A stretch of DNA of 64,000 nucleotides from Crenobacter oryzisoli (GTDB lineage Bacteria > Pseudomonadota > Gammaproteobacteria > Burkholderiales > Chromobacteriaceae), in assembly GCF_030385785.1 (NCBI RefSeq), contig NZ_JAUEDK010000005.1, positions 1-64,000 on the forward strand, read 5' to 3'. The notes below the pieces were generated by a model. It worked only from the letters and a program-made list of their open reading frames with translations. It was not told the origin of the DNA and searched no databases. The translations under genes were made by a program, and so were the position numbers. The stretch's first letter is position 1, and every line of letters starts with the position of its first letter. Shown one piece after another: positions 39,135 through 48,368 of this stretch.

Positions 39135-39585
39135 CCCCCTTCTTCCCACCGCCCGGCACATGCCGGGCGGCATTTTTTGATGCGCTTCGTCCCTCACAGG
39201 TGAACCCAACCCTTGCATCACCAGCCCAGATTGCCGCTTCCCGCCGCCGAACAGTGCCCTCCTCCCAGTTGCCGGTTTGTGATGCATCGCCGCAACAGTA
39301 ATTCGCGAATCTTGGCACCTGAAATGTTGTTGAAATATGACACCAAGCCAGATGGGCCGGCCCCACTACAGCCCGTGCTAGGGAAAACCCCAACTGTCGG
39401 AGCATGCACCGCCCCTCTTACGATGCCAGCGAACTGAACCCACAACACCGGGTCCGGTTCAGTCATGCCTGAGCCAACTTGTGGCATGACCATAACGGGG
39501 AACGTCCAGCCCCGGACACAAGAGAGAACGGCGACGCCGCCCCGAAGCGCAGCGGCGCGCCGACATAAAGAATTAGGGGAATTAC
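39135..39585. promoter_or_regulatory. leuA terminator and porin upstream region
   Basis: After the leuA terminator, 400 bases precede the porin. The last 150 hold consecutive hairpins: ACTGAACC/GGTTCAGT (39433-39440 with 39456-39463), GTCATGCC/GGCATGAC (about 39462-39490), and a CGGGG/CCCCG stem near 39496-39515. Together they suggest a structured porin mRNA leader. The ribosome binding site is TTAGGGGAAT before the GTG start. Confidence 0.5.
39147..39178 (+). terminator. Rho-independent terminator after leuA
   Basis: A short-loop GC stem (GCCCGG/CCGGGC) is followed by GGCATTTTTT. Confidence 0.85.
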
Positions 39586-40722
39586 GTGAGCAACTACAAG
39601 AAGATGACCTACCTGGCAGCTGCCCTGGCACTGCCGCTGGCGGCCCACGCCGATGTGACGATTTACGGCCTGATGAGCGCGGGTGTCGAATCCACCAAAG
39701 TCACCGGCAATGGCACCTCCACCACCACCGGCCGCGTCGAAGACCTGAACTCGCGCATCGGCTTCAAAGGGAACGAAGATCTCGGCAATGGCCTGAAAGC
39801 GATCTGGCAGGTGGAGAGCAGCCTGCGCAACTTCGAGCAGGGCGGCACCAACGACAAGAACCAAAGCGCCACGTTCGCCACCCGCAACACCTTCGTCGGC
39901 CTGCAGGACGGTGACTGGGGGACCGTACAACTCGGCCTCTACGACTCCGCCTACAAGCGCATGACCACCAGTGACATCGGCATCAACCTGTGGCACGACA
40001 CCGAAGGCGACCTCAACCCGAGCAGTGTCAACGGCGTAGCCAACCGCCGCAACGCCCGCCTTGCCAACAGTGTGCACTACACCTCGCCGGTGTGGAGCGG
40101 CTTTCAGTTCGGCGTGTCCTACGGCTTCGACGAACAGCGCCCGACCGCAACCAACGGCACTCGCCAAAACGACGACCGCTTCGACGTCGCCGCCGAATAC
40201 ACCTCCGGCGGCCTGAAACTCGGGCTCGGCTACGACCACGAGGGCGACAAGCTCAACAGCGGTGCCACCGCAGATGGTCAACAGCACATCAACGGCGCGA
40301 AGGCGGCCGGCTCCTACACCTTCGCCAGCACCGGCACCCTGATCGGCGCCAGTTATGAGCGCGTCAAGACCAGCAACAACGGTACGCCGGACACCACCCA
40401 GGACGATTGGATGGTGGCCCTGTCGCAGCCGATCACCGGGCGGTTCACCGCCAAGCTGGTGTACGCGCAACTGGGCAAGCTGGATGGCGCGACCAACCCG
40501 GACGACTTTAAGGCCAAGCAGTGGGTTGCCGGCGTGACTTACGACGTGTCCAAGCGCACCCAGCTGTTCCTCTACGGCACCAAGATCCTGAACAACGCGC
40601 AGCAGAACGCCAACTTCGTCACCGACCCGCTCTACACCAGTGGCATCGGTACCGACAAGGCGGCGCTGGCCAAAGGGGCCGACCCGCAGGTCTTCACCCT
40701 GGGCATGAGCCACCTGTTCTAA
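39586..40722 (+). CDS. Outer-membrane porin (Gram-negative porin family)
   Basis: The 378-residue general porin has a signal peptide (MSNYKKMTYLAAALALPLAAHA) and mature start DVTIYGLMSAGVE, the typical betaproteobacterial DVTLYG opening. Alternating beta-strands follow (RIGFKGNEDLGNGLKAIWQVE; FVGLQDGDWGTVQLG), and the protein ends in Phe (LGMSHLF), the signal for outer-membrane assembly. It forms a trimeric 16-strand channel for small hydrophilic solutes. GTG start at 39586. Confidence 0.93.
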   Translation: MSNYKKMTYLAAALALPLAAHADVTIYGLMSAGVESTKVTGNGTSTTTGRVEDLNSRIGFKGNEDLGNGLKAIWQVESSLRNFEQGGTNDKNQSATFATRNTFVGLQDGDWGTVQLGLYDSAYKRMTTSDIGINLWHDTEGDLNPSSVNGVANRRNARLANSVHYTSPVWSGFQFGVSYGFDEQRPTATNGTRQNDDRFDVAAEYTSGGLKLGLGYDHEGDKLNSGATADGQQHINGAKAAGSYTFASTGTLIGASYERVKTSNNGTPDTTQDDWMVALSQPITGRFTAKLVYAQLGKLDGATNPDDFKAKQWVAGVTYDVSKRTQLFLYGTKILNNAQQNANFVTDPLYTSGIGTDKAALAKGADPQVFTLGMSHLF

Positions 40723-40752
40723 GTTTCCAAGCGACTCTCAGTCAGTCCACTC

Positions 40753-40791
40753 GCCCGGCCGCCCGCATTACGGGGATGCCGGGCTTTTTTT
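40753..40791 (+). terminator. Rho-independent terminator after the porin gene
   Basis: The 7-bp stem GCCCGGC/GCCGGGC has an 18-base loop and is followed by seven T. Confidence 0.85.
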
Positions 40792-40899
40792 CGCCCGGCC
40801 GATGCTGACCTAAGACCCGGCAGCGACTCAAACGGGCCATAAATCCGGCCGCATCATAGCCACAGCCTCACCATTCTGTTGTCCCGTTCCACAACCCTC

Positions 40900-41505
40900 C
40901 TACCTAGCCGGCCCAACCACCGCCTCGGCCAGGATCGGGAGATCCGCATATACCTCCCGCACCGTCGCATTACGCGTCAGCAGCCCGACCACTTCGGGCA
41001 ACGGCTCGGGCAGGTTCGTTGCATAGTCGCGCTCTCCAACGCGGTCGTCGGCAGGGAAGGCCAAGCGCTCCAGCGGCGGACAGAACTGCGCGTCGACCCC
41101 CGGCTTGTTGCCGCGCGGGTCGATCCGGTACCAGCCGACTGACTCCAGATGGACTGTGTTCAGGCCGTGCAGAGTGTAGGGGAAGCCACCACCCTCCAGC
41201 GATAGATACTGATAGCAGAGCCCGGCTGGAATCCCGTTGGCGCGCAGCAGCGCAGCGAGCAGATGACTCTTCGCATAACAGTAGCCGGTCGCATGAAGTA
41301 ACACGTCCGATGCCCGGCAGGTCACCGGATTGAACGGATCATCGCGGTAGTCCCAGCTGTGACGGATTCGATCTCGGACGAACTCGAAACAGCGCTGCGC
41401 TACTTGTTGCGCATCACTCGCACCATCGGTCAGCTCGCGCGCCTTGGTGAGCACCGCCGGATGCTGCCAGTCTATCCATTCACTGTGGGCCAAGTACGGT
41501 TCCAT
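40900..41505 (-). CDS. Transglutaminase-like domain protein
   Basis: The 201-residue protein has a papain-fold transglutaminase-like core. The nucleophile Cys is in ATGYCYAKSHLLAALLRANGIPAGLCYQ (about 92), followed by the His in LHGLNTVHL and Asp in YRIDPRGN, giving a Cys-His-Asp triad. No signal peptide, so it is cytosolic, as for small proteins of this type whose substrates are unknown (possibly a protease or deamidase). Monocistronic. Confidence 0.82.
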   Translation of the reverse strand: MEPYLAHSEWIDWQHPAVLTKARELTDGASDAQQVAQRCFEFVRDRIRHSWDYRDDPFNPVTCRASDVLLHATGYCYAKSHLLAALLRANGIPAGLCYQYLSLEGGGFPYTLHGLNTVHLESVGWYRIDPRGNKPGVDAQFCPPLERLAFPADDRVGERDYATNLPEPLPEVVGLLTRNATVREVYADLPILAEAVVGPAR

Positions 41506-41888
41506 CTACAGCCCCTACGCATCAAAATGCCAAAATCATAGCACTTCGCAACTATGTCGACATGCCACTCGCCGTTCCAGCAATGCCTCCTAGCTGACTC
41601 ACAGCCCACCTCGCCAGGCCCCCCCACCCGGCGAATTGCAGCGCCTCAAGCGGGTAGCGCGAACTGATACCAACACAGACGGCAGACTCTCGACAATAAC
41701 CAGAGCTGGTTCAACAAGCAGGAAAACATTGTGGCTTATCAGCCGCCCCTCATTACCGGACGCGCAAGTCACCCAAGTACTGCTTTGCGGCGCCCATGCC
41801 CATGCCGTGCCGAGGGCAGCTACCCGGTTATCAATTCAATGCGGTATGCAACAACCTGGCGGGGACAGGGCCGCCGAAACACCCCGAC
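41506..41888. other. Gene-free gap
   Basis: No open frame with family similarity, RNA or clear terminator was recognised in this stretch. Only short low-quality frames occur. Confidence 0.4.
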
Positions 41889-42560
41889 CTAATCGTCCGA
41901 CTTGTCGTTCAGGTAACGCACATCATCGAAGGTAGCCATCCAATGCGGCCGATACACCACCAATATTGCGGTCAGCAAGCCCGACGTGAACGCCTCCGAC
42001 CACGACAACAGAAAATAGAACGGCAAGGCTTCGAAGAACAGGAGATCACTCGGGTACGCGCCAGCCAGTGCCAGCGCCAGCACACCGCAGGCACCGGAAA
42101 CGAAGAAGCTGGCACCACCGGCCAGAAAACCATTACCGAGGATATAGACGAACAGATTCGGCGGCAGGAAGCGCTCGGTCAGCTTCAGCGCCACGGCACT
42201 CAGCATCACCGGCGGCACCACGCTAATCAGAAAGCTCAACCCGGCCGCCTGCCAGTCACCGAGCCCGTAGGCAGTCGACACCAGCATCACCAATGCCAAT
42301 GCCAACAGAGCCAGCCATGGCCCCATCATCAGCGTCAGCACGGTGGCGCCGAGCAGGTGGTAATTCAGGCCGGGCAGATAGCCACCGCGCACCATCCACA
42401 TCACCATCGTCAGCACTGTCGCACCGAGCCAGGCATTCATCGCCGCCGGTGGCAGCCGACGCCAATGCACCCGCCAGACTGCCAAGCCGAGCACGCCGCC
42501 GGCAAGCAGATCGGCGATCAGCAGAATAGAAGGGGAAAACAGGGCAGCGGTGAAATTCAT
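41889..42560 (-). CDS. CbiM-like integral membrane protein (ECF-type permease superfamily)
   Basis: The approximately 223-residue protein has about seven transmembrane helices. NYHLLGATVLTLMMGPWLALLALALV and GNGFLAGGASFFVSG resemble the predicted membrane proteins related to CbiM, the substrate component of cobalt/nickel ECF transporters. The N-terminal metal-binding His of true CbiM (MHIP start) is absent and no ATPase or CbiQ gene is nearby, so the ligand is unknown. ATG at 42560 chosen; GTG at 42575 is possible. No clear Shine-Dalgarno for either. Confidence 0.72.
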   Translation of the reverse strand: MNFTAALFSPSILLIADLLAGGVLGLAVWRVHWRRLPPAAMNAWLGATVLTMVMWMVRGGYLPGLNYHLLGATVLTLMMGPWLALLALALVMLVSTAYGLGDWQAAGLSFLISVVPPVMLSAVALKLTERFLPPNLFVYILGNGFLAGGASFFVSGACGVLALALAGAYPSDLLFFEALPFYFLLSWSEAFTSGLLTAILVVYRPHWMATFDDVRYLNDKSDD

Positions 42561-42674
42561 TGCGCGGGTAAGCACTGACTATGCCGTCATGGTACCAGAG
42601 CCTGCCGGCCGCCACGAATGACACGAGCCTGCGCCGCAGTTATCCTTACTGTTTTGCCTGAAAGATTCACCGCC

Positions 42675-43520
42675 ATGCCCGCCGCCCTGCCCGCCGCCCA
42701 CTTGATCGCCCAGCAAGTCAGCCTCGCGCTGGCCGAAGACATCGGCCGTACCGACTGGACAGCCCTGCTGATCGCTGCCGACACCGCTGGCCGCGCCACC
42801 GTGATCGCACGCGAAGCCGCAGTGATCTGCGGCCAGGCCTGGTTCGAGGAATGCTTCCGCCAGATCGACCCGAGCATCACAGTGCATTGGCTGGTAGCCG
42901 AAGGCAGCCAGGTAGCGCCCGACACGGTGCTGTGTGAACTGAGCGGCCCAGCCCGCGCGCTGCTCACCGGCGAGCGCTCGGCACTGAACTTCCTGCAATT
43001 GTTGTCGGCAGTGGCCACGGAAGCACGTCGCTATGTGGACGTCGTCGCCGGCACCCGCGCGCGCATTCTGGACACGCGCAAGACCGTCCCAGGCTTACGC
43101 CTGGCGCAGAAATACGCGGTGGCAGCCGGTGGTGGCCACAACCAGCGCGTCGGCCTGTACGACGGCATCCTGATCAAGGAAAACCACATCATGGCTGCCG
43201 GCGGCATCGCCCCGGCGCTACAGGCGGCGTTCGCGCTGGCACCACAGGACGTCACTGTACAGGTCGAGGTGGAAACCTTAGCCGAACTCGACGAAGCGCT
43301 CGCCGCCGGTGCCCGCCTGATACTGCTCGACAATATGAGCCTCGACGATATGCGCGAGGCAGTTCGCCGCAGTGCCGGCCGCGCCGAGCTGGAAGCGTCC
43401 GGCGGCATCGACCTCGCCACCGTGCGCGCAATCGCTGAAACCGGTGTCGACCGCATCTCAGTCGGCAAGCTGACCAAAGACGTGCAGGCGGTCGACCTGT
43501 CGATGCGCTTCAGCATCTGA
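42675..43520 (+). CDS. nadC: Nicotinate-nucleotide pyrophosphorylase (quinolinate phosphoribosyltransferase)
   Basis: The 281-residue enzyme makes nicotinate mononucleotide from quinolinate and PRPP in de novo NAD synthesis. [10 protein letters not shown] (start region), [53 protein letters not shown], and [10 protein letters not shown] plus SGGIDL are the family core. The start is at MPAALPAA; an in-frame upstream ATG is not conserved. Divergent from the CbiM-like gene. Confidence 0.96.
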   Translation: MPAALPAAHLIAQQVSLALAEDIGRTDWTALLIAADTAGRATVIAREAAVICGQAWFEECFRQIDPSITVHWLVAEGSQVAPDTVLCELSGPARALLTGERSALNFLQLLSAVATEARRYVDVVAGTRARILDTRKTVPGLRLAQKYAVAAGGGHNQRVGLYDGILIKENHIMAAGGIAPALQAAFALAPQDVTVQVEVETLAELDEALAAGARLILLDNMSLDDMREAVRRSAGRAELEASGGIDLATVRAIAETGVDRISVGKLTKDVQAVDLSMRFSI

Positions 43521-43545
43521 CCCGAGCTTGGCAGCTGAAGCGAAC

Positions 43546-43570
43546 AACGCGCCCCAGAGGGCGCGTTTTG
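43546..43570 (+). terminator. Rho-independent terminator after nadC
   Basis: A 9-bp stem (43546-43554 with 43559-43567) with a 4-base loop is followed by TTTTG. Confidence 0.9.
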
Positions 43571-43690
43571 CATTGACCGAGTAAAAGCGATTCGACCAAC
43601 CTTGCCGTTCAGCGGTGCAGGCAAGGCAGCGCAACAAGGCTCGGAAGGCATTGTCAGACGGGATCGACGCCCCCTCCCGCTGATCGCTTC

Positions 43691-44296
43691 TTAGTCGCCC
43701 AATTGCAACGCCAGCCGGTACAGCATTGCCGCCGTCGCACCCCACACCCGCTGGCCATCGAAGTCGAGCACCAGCCGGTGGTGTCGCTCGCCGTCGCGTA
43801 GGAACGCCTCGCGACGGTAGCGTCCGATATCGAGCGCCAGCTCCAGCGGCAGCTCGAACACCTCGGCCACCTCGCCCGGCGCAGGCGTCAGCTGTACCGG
43901 TGGCGCAATCAGGCCGACCACGGGGGTGACCACGAAATTGGTGATGGTGTTATAGAGCGGTAGCATGCCGACCACCTGCACTGCAGCACGGTCGAGACCG
44001 ACCTCCTCATGCGCCTCGCGCAACGCCGCAGCCACCGGCCCCGCGTCGTGCGGATCGACCTTGCCGCCGGGGAAGCTCACCTGCCCCGGATGCTGACTCA
44101 GGTTGTCGGCACGGCGGGTCAGCAGCACGGTGGGGGACTCCGGGTGCCACAACAGCGGAATCAGTACCGCGGCCGGGCGCGGCGCAGTCAGCAGGATCGG
44201 CGCCGGCAGGTCGCCGCTTAGGTCGTCTCTTGCCGGCCCAGCCAGCCGCTCGGCCAACCAGCGCGACGCCTCCTCCTGACGCATCGCCAGCATCAT
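43691..44296 (-). CDS. CoA pyrophosphatase-type Nudix hydrolase
   Basis: The 201-residue protein has the Nudix box GGKVDPHDAGPVAAALREAHEEVGL (about 73-97; G-x5-E replaced by G-x5-D-x7-REAHEEVG) directly preceded by LSQHPGQVSFPGG, the NuCoA signature of CoA/acyl-CoA pyrophosphatases (YeaB/NudL type). It hydrolyses CoA to phosphopantetheine and 3',5'-ADP. GGGAGGG precedes the chosen ATG (44296). The Glu-to-Asp change at the first acidic position of the box deserves attention. Confidence 0.88.
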   Translation of the reverse strand: MMLAMRQEEASRWLAERLAGPARDDLSGDLPAPILLTAPRPAAVLIPLLWHPESPTVLLTRRADNLSQHPGQVSFPGGKVDPHDAGPVAAALREAHEEVGLDRAAVQVVGMLPLYNTITNFVVTPVVGLIAPPVQLTPAPGEVAEVFELPLELALDIGRYRREAFLRDGERHHRLVLDFDGQRVWGATAAMLYRLALQLGD

Positions 44297-44631
44297 GTCG
44301 CCCTCCCGCCATGATCCTGTGGCACGACCATCCCCAATGCGGCAACCGCCGCCTCGTTCAAACAAACCAAGCTATTCATTTACGCCTTGTTGTCCTTGCC
44401 GCGTCGGACATACAGCAATCCGGCCTCGCGGCGCGTTCACTCTGCTTCGACATGGGTTGTCACGATAGTAGCCCTACCCGGGAGCACTGCCTAGAGTATT
44501 GGCTCGACTGACCATGTATTGAGCCCCAACCCGGATCGCAAGGTTTGCGAGATTCAAACAATCGCTTACCATTTGGCATGGCTAGATCGAATGTTCTAGC
44601 AACTTCACCCACCACCCAAGGAGTCCCAGCG

Positions 44632-45096
44632 ATGGCGCTGCTCAAAGAGTTCAAAGAATTTGCCATGCGCGGCAATGTGATCGACCTGGCGGTCGGTGTC
44701 GTTATCGGTGGAGCATTCGGCTCCATCGTCAAGTCACTGGTCGACGATGTGATCATGCCTCCGATCGGCCTGCTGATCGGCAACGTCGACTTCTCCAACC
44801 TGTTCATCGTACTGAAGGAAGGCACCAAGCAGGCCGGCCCGTACGTATCGGTTGCCGCCGCCAAGGCTGCCGGCGCAGTCACGTTGAATATCGGCCTGTT
44901 CATCAACGCCCTGGTGAGTTTCCTCATCGTCGCGTTCGCGATCTTCATGCTGGTAAAGGCGATCAATCGCCTAAAGCGCGAAGAGGCTCCGGCTCCGGTC
45001 GAGGCGACCACCAAGGATTGCCCGCACTGCCTGTCGAGCATTCCGCTAAAGGCCACCCGCTGCCCCCTGTGCACTTCGCAGCTGGATGCCGCTTGA
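44632..45096 (+). CDS. mscL: Large-conductance mechanosensitive channel with zinc-ribbon tail
   Basis: The 154-residue channel opens under membrane tension to release solutes in osmotic downshock. [30 protein letters not shown] (TM1 with the gate) and [26 protein letters not shown] (TM2) match MscL. After the usual helical bundle start (KREE) the tail has CPHC and CPLC (Cys130, 133, 144, 147), a predicted zinc ribbon not present in E. coli MscL (136 residues). AAGGAG lies upstream of the start. Confidence 0.94.
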   Translation: MALLKEFKEFAMRGNVIDLAVGVVIGGAFGSIVKSLVDDVIMPPIGLLIGNVDFSNLFIVLKEGTKQAGPYVSVAAAKAAGAVTLNIGLFINALVSFLIVAFAIFMLVKAINRLKREEAPAPVEATTKDCPHCLSSIPLKATRCPLCTSQLDAA

Positions 45097-45125
45097 CCGT
45101 GCACGACTAGGCTCTTGCCCCCTCC

Positions 45126-45153
45126 AACGGCCGGCCCTTGGATCGGCCGTTTG
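45126..45153 (+). terminator. Terminator after mscL
   Basis: The 8-bp stem AACGGCCG/CGGCCGTT has a 10-base loop and a short T tail. Confidence 0.7.
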
Positions 45154-45261
45154 TCATCACGAGGACGGCCGTTCCCATCCGCGAAGCCTGACGAACGGCA
45201 TTACCGCCGGCCGATTCACTAGGCCGGGATGACGAAGACAGACGCGCCACAACGAGGCCAT

Positions 45262-45290
45262 AGAAAAGGGCGACCGAAAAGTCGCCCTTA
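45262..45290 (-). terminator. Terminator of the chemoreceptor gene
   Basis: The 9-bp stem AAGGGCGAC/GTCGCCCTT is followed on the minus strand by TTCTA. Confidence 0.8.
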
Positions 45291-45313
45291 TCCTTCCCAG
45301 CTTGGTCGAACGG

Positions 45314-47119
45314 CTAGACGCTCAATCCTTCCAGTAGCTTCTCCGGGTTGAAGCCGAACCGCAAAGCTCCCCAATGACGGCCGCCGACACTCAGCGGAAG
45401 ATCGAGCTCGGTAAGAATCTCGCCGGTGTCACGCGCATAGGTCTGCAACAGGAACGACTTGGTATTGCCAGCGGCACGCAGGCTTACCGCATCGTTGAAC
45501 AGGCGCTTGTCGCGGCTTTCGGCCAAATCCTTCTCGGTATTGCCGGTAAGTGGTCGCGACAGGAAGCTGTTGTGGGTCGGTGCATAACCCTTGCTGTCGA
45601 CCATCAGGCAGAAGCGCCCGCCATCCACCTCACGCACCAGCCGGTCGAACAGCGGCTGCAACTCGCCCTCCACCTTGGCATCGTAGCTGGTACGGTACTT
45701 GGCCGGCTCGGTGCCCGGCACTCGCTGGTACTGCTGATCGAACAGGTTGAGGCCACTGGCAGCATGGCGCTCCAGCACGCGCTGCAGCTCTTCGCGAATA
45801 CGACGGGCCGAGCCCATGATGTGGTGAAACTCGCCCTCGCCAACGATGAAGCGGAACACCGTGTCCTGTACATCCTCGGCCGCCTTGGCGAGCTTGGCCG
45901 ACACCTCCTCGGTGCGACGCAGGCGCTGGGTTACCTGCTGGCCCAACTGGTGGATGTCGGTGACGTTGGCGTTGACCTGGCGGTTGGTCTGGGCGAACAG
46001 CTCCATGGTCTGGGCGATCTCGCTCAAGCTACCCACCGTCTGCTCATAATCACCGACGATCTTGCCAAAGTGCTGAGAAGCCTTTGCCACCACCTCGCGC
46101 GCCACCTCGGTGTCATCAGTGATCTGGTTGGTCTCGCGCTGGGTTTCGGACACCAGCTCCAGCATACCGTCGATGTTGCCGGAGATCTCATTGGTGGCCG
46201 ACTTCACCCGCTCGGCCAGTTTGCGCACCTCATCGGCCACCACCGCGAACCCCCGGCCCTGCTCACCAGCACGTGCCGCTTCAATCGCGGCGTTCAGTGC
46301 CAGCAGATTGGTCTGATCGGAGATGTCCTTGATCAGATCGACGATGGTCTTGATGCTGGCTGAGCGTTGATTCAAGTCATCAACGGTGCCATTGAAGCGC
46401 CCTACCCGTTCGCTGATCTGCACGATGCGCTCGGTCACCTCCTGCAGCTCGCTGTATGAAGAACGCGCCACCTCCAGGTTGACCGCGGTACTGCCAGAGA
46501 TCGCCTGAGTCTGGTCGCTGACTTGGTTGATGCCTTGCGTGGTCTGGTCGCTGGAGGTCTGCACCTCGCTGGCCAGCGCATCCTGCCGCTGCGCGCTGCC
46601 CAGCGACTCACCGACGTTCTGCCGGGTGCGCGCCGAATCCATCGCGATGCGAATCGTCATCAGCCGCACATTGGTGATGATCTCGCGCATCTTCTTCAGG
46701 AACACATTGTAGGATTCGGACAACTCGCGGATTTCGTCGTGAGTGATCGACGGAATGTCGCGCGACAGGTCGCCCTGCCCGGCGCCGATCTCGCGGAAGA
46801 TCGCGATGATCCGCTCGATCGGGCGCACGATCAGGTAGCGCAGATAGGCCACCATGCCGGCGATGAACAGGAAGGACAGCACCCAGATCACCCCGAGCCA
46901 GATCAGCCCGCTGTCAATGCGCCCCTCGACCTGAGCCAGTGTCGCCGCGTCGAGCCGCTGGCCATGCAGCAGGCCGCGCAGGTCATGCAGCAGGTAGTAA
47001 ACGAAGCCGACCATCACCAGCTGAAACAGGCTGATAAAAAAGAAGCTGCACAGCTTCTTCGTAAGCGAGTTCCAAAAGGTCCGCTCCACCCCGTCATACA
47101 GCTTCCAGAACCACTCCAT
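45314..47119 (-). CDS. Methyl-accepting chemotaxis protein with C-terminal sensor-like domain
   Basis: The 601-residue protein has two helices (about 24-45 and 71-93) that leave only about 25 periplasmic residues, HAMP (94-146), and a signalling coiled coil with the conserved hairpin tip ([27 protein letters not shown], about 290-320). A C-terminal globular domain of about 170 residues follows ([13 protein letters not shown]-like segment, [15 protein letters not shown] at the end), resembling Cache/PAS-type sensors. Sensing is therefore probably cytoplasmic. GGAGGG precedes the chosen ATG. No che genes are adjacent. Confidence 0.88.
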   Translation of the reverse strand: MEWFWKLYDGVERTFWNSLTKKLCSFFFISLFQLVMVGFVYYLLHDLRGLLHGQRLDAATLAQVEGRIDSGLIWLGVIWVLSFLFIAGMVAYLRYLIVRPIERIIAIFREIGAGQGDLSRDIPSITHDEIRELSESYNVFLKKMREIITNVRLMTIRIAMDSARTRQNVGESLGSAQRQDALASEVQTSSDQTTQGINQVSDQTQAISGSTAVNLEVARSSYSELQEVTERIVQISERVGRFNGTVDDLNQRSASIKTIVDLIKDISDQTNLLALNAAIEAARAGEQGRGFAVVADEVRKLAERVKSATNEISGNIDGMLELVSETQRETNQITDDTEVAREVVAKASQHFGKIVGDYEQTVGSLSEIAQTMELFAQTNRQVNANVTDIHQLGQQVTQRLRRTEEVSAKLAKAAEDVQDTVFRFIVGEGEFHHIMGSARRIREELQRVLERHAASGLNLFDQQYQRVPGTEPAKYRTSYDAKVEGELQPLFDRLVREVDGGRFCLMVDSKGYAPTHNSFLSRPLTGNTEKDLAESRDKRLFNDAVSLRAAGNTKSFLLQTYARDTGEILTELDLPLSVGGRHWGALRFGFNPEKLLEGLSV

Positions 47120-47251
47120 TCTCCACCCTCCAGGCTTGCTACCCAGTGTTTTTATTAAGGAAACCATGGTGAGATGGCTTTCCATTTGATGTCTTCCGCA
47201 TTTTTATACCGCGATTGGCGCCAAGCCGCCATAGTAAAACAAGGAAGGCAT

Positions 47252-47280
47252 AAAAAAAGTCAGCAATGACACTGACTTGT
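47252..47280 (-). terminator. Terminator of the DUF1289 gene
   Basis: The stem AAGTCAG/CTGACTT (47257-47263 with 47272-47278) is followed on the minus strand by seven T. Confidence 0.8.
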
Positions 47281-47312
47281 TCCAGATCAAATACGCCTAC
47301 CGGCGGTGACGC

Positions 47313-47762
47313 TCAGTCCGCCACAGCGGGCCACTCGCCGCGCAGCCAACCCACCAGTCGGCGCGCCGCCGTTTCGGCCAATTCGGCCTCGTCGGCCAGC
47401 GGTTTAGTCAGACATTCGGACGGACTTCCGGCACGGCGCGCCCACAGCCGCCACCCATCCGGATCAGCTCGCAACGCGAACTGCACCACCCCAGCGCTCG
47501 GATGCGTCAGCCTAGCCCACTCCGTCCCATCCTCATCCACGTCGAGCTGTTCGAGCGTGCGCCCCAGACAGGCGGCCAGCGCGATCGCCTGGCGTCTCGC
47601 CGGCAGGCAATCCCAAATCGCCGCCTTATCGGCACCGGGCAGTGCGCTCCACTCGGCGACCTCGATGAAGGTACGCCCGCAGCCGCGGCAGACATTGTCA
47701 CCCAGTGCTGTCGAGCACAGTGCGATGCACGGCGAGTCGGAGTCGGTGGAGTAAGAAGTCAT
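47313..47762 (-). CDS. DUF1289 domain protein
   Basis: The 149-residue protein begins with a DUF1289 module (SPCIALCSTALGDNVCRGCGRTFIEVAEW, about 9-37). Its four cysteines (C-x3-C-x7-C-x2-C) may bind a metal or iron-sulfur cluster. The acidic remainder (about 60-149) is not recognised. The start at 47762 was chosen by the domain; a longer in-frame extension is implausible. Divergent from the small gene at 47865, with an AT-rich 100-base gap. Confidence 0.82.
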   Translation of the reverse strand: MTSYSTDSDSPCIALCSTALGDNVCRGCGRTFIEVAEWSALPGADKAAIWDCLPARRQAIALAACLGRTLEQLDVDEDGTEWARLTHPSAGVVQFALRADPDGWRLWARRAGSPSECLTKPLADEAELAETAARRLVGWLRGEWPAVAD

Positions 47763-47796
47763 CGCATCTACATTTGAAATATTACGTTCACAAATC

Positions 47797-47826
47797 TTGA
47801 CGGACCCGCCATTTATGACAGATAAC
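47797..47826 (+). promoter_or_regulatory. Candidate promoter of the 83-residue protein gene
   Basis: TTGACG (47797-47802) and GATAAC (47821-47826) are spaced 18 bases apart, upstream of the ATG at 47865. The gap is AT-rich. Confidence 0.35.
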
Positions 47827-47864
47827 GAATATGTCACACATCGTACATGTCTGTTTAACAAGCA

Positions 47865-48116
47865 ATGGCCCGCAACGAATTTTTGATTTTCCGCATCCTG
47901 CAGCTGATCAAGCGGCTGAGTACCCAGTTCGTCGAGGAGCGCCGGCTGCTGCGCGAACTGGAGCGGGAGTCGGGCGGCGAATACACCACCGAAACCGTTC
48001 TCGAACAGCTCGATTACATGGGGCGTACTGGCCTCATCCGCTCGGTTCAGGCGGCCCGCAACCAGCGCGGCTACGCGCTCGACTGGGCTGGCTACGACTA
48101 CCTCGACGCCGCCTGA
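47865..48116 (+). CDS. Small hypothetical protein, winged-helix-like (83 residues)
   Basis: No family is recognised with certainty. The sequence is mostly helical and charged (ILQLIKRLSTQFVEERRLLRELERES), then a region that could be a helix-turn-helix followed by a beta wing (TTETVLEQLDYMGRTGLIRSVQ; RGYALDWAGYDYLDAA). It resembles small DNA-binding or regulatory adaptors. No clear Shine-Dalgarno is visible. Codon use fits the genome, so it is probably real. Confidence 0.6.
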   Translation: MARNEFLIFRILQLIKRLSTQFVEERRLLRELERESGGEYTTETVLEQLDYMGRTGLIRSVQAARNQRGYALDWAGYDYLDAA

Positions 48117-48368
48117 TTCGCCCTGCAGACTTGCCGGCATTGTGCCACGACCGGCCCGATGCCCCCAACCGCCAACCCGTTGGCCGGCACCTTCCCCCTG
48201 CCCGACTCTCTCTGCCCAGCCGAGGCCCATGTACTAGCCACAACGCGTCATTCTGCTCAATTAAGAACAAATAGTGATTTAATGATGATTTTTCATCATT
48301 TTAAGAAATAACGGCCATGACGTATAGTTGCCCCATCGAAGCTTCTTCCACCCAGCTTGGAGATCACG
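48117..48368. promoter_or_regulatory. Region upstream of the peroxiredoxin gene
   Basis: An 8-bp AT-rich hairpin AATGATGA/TCATCATT (48281-48300) followed by TTAAG may end the previous gene or act as an operator. TATAGT at 48323-48328 is a plausible -10 for the peroxiredoxin gene. Confidence 0.4.

Noticed and set aside
39463-40713. 416-codon open frame on the minus strand
   Set aside because: It mirrors the porin gene; the plus-strand frame has a signal peptide, porin motifs and a terminal Phe.
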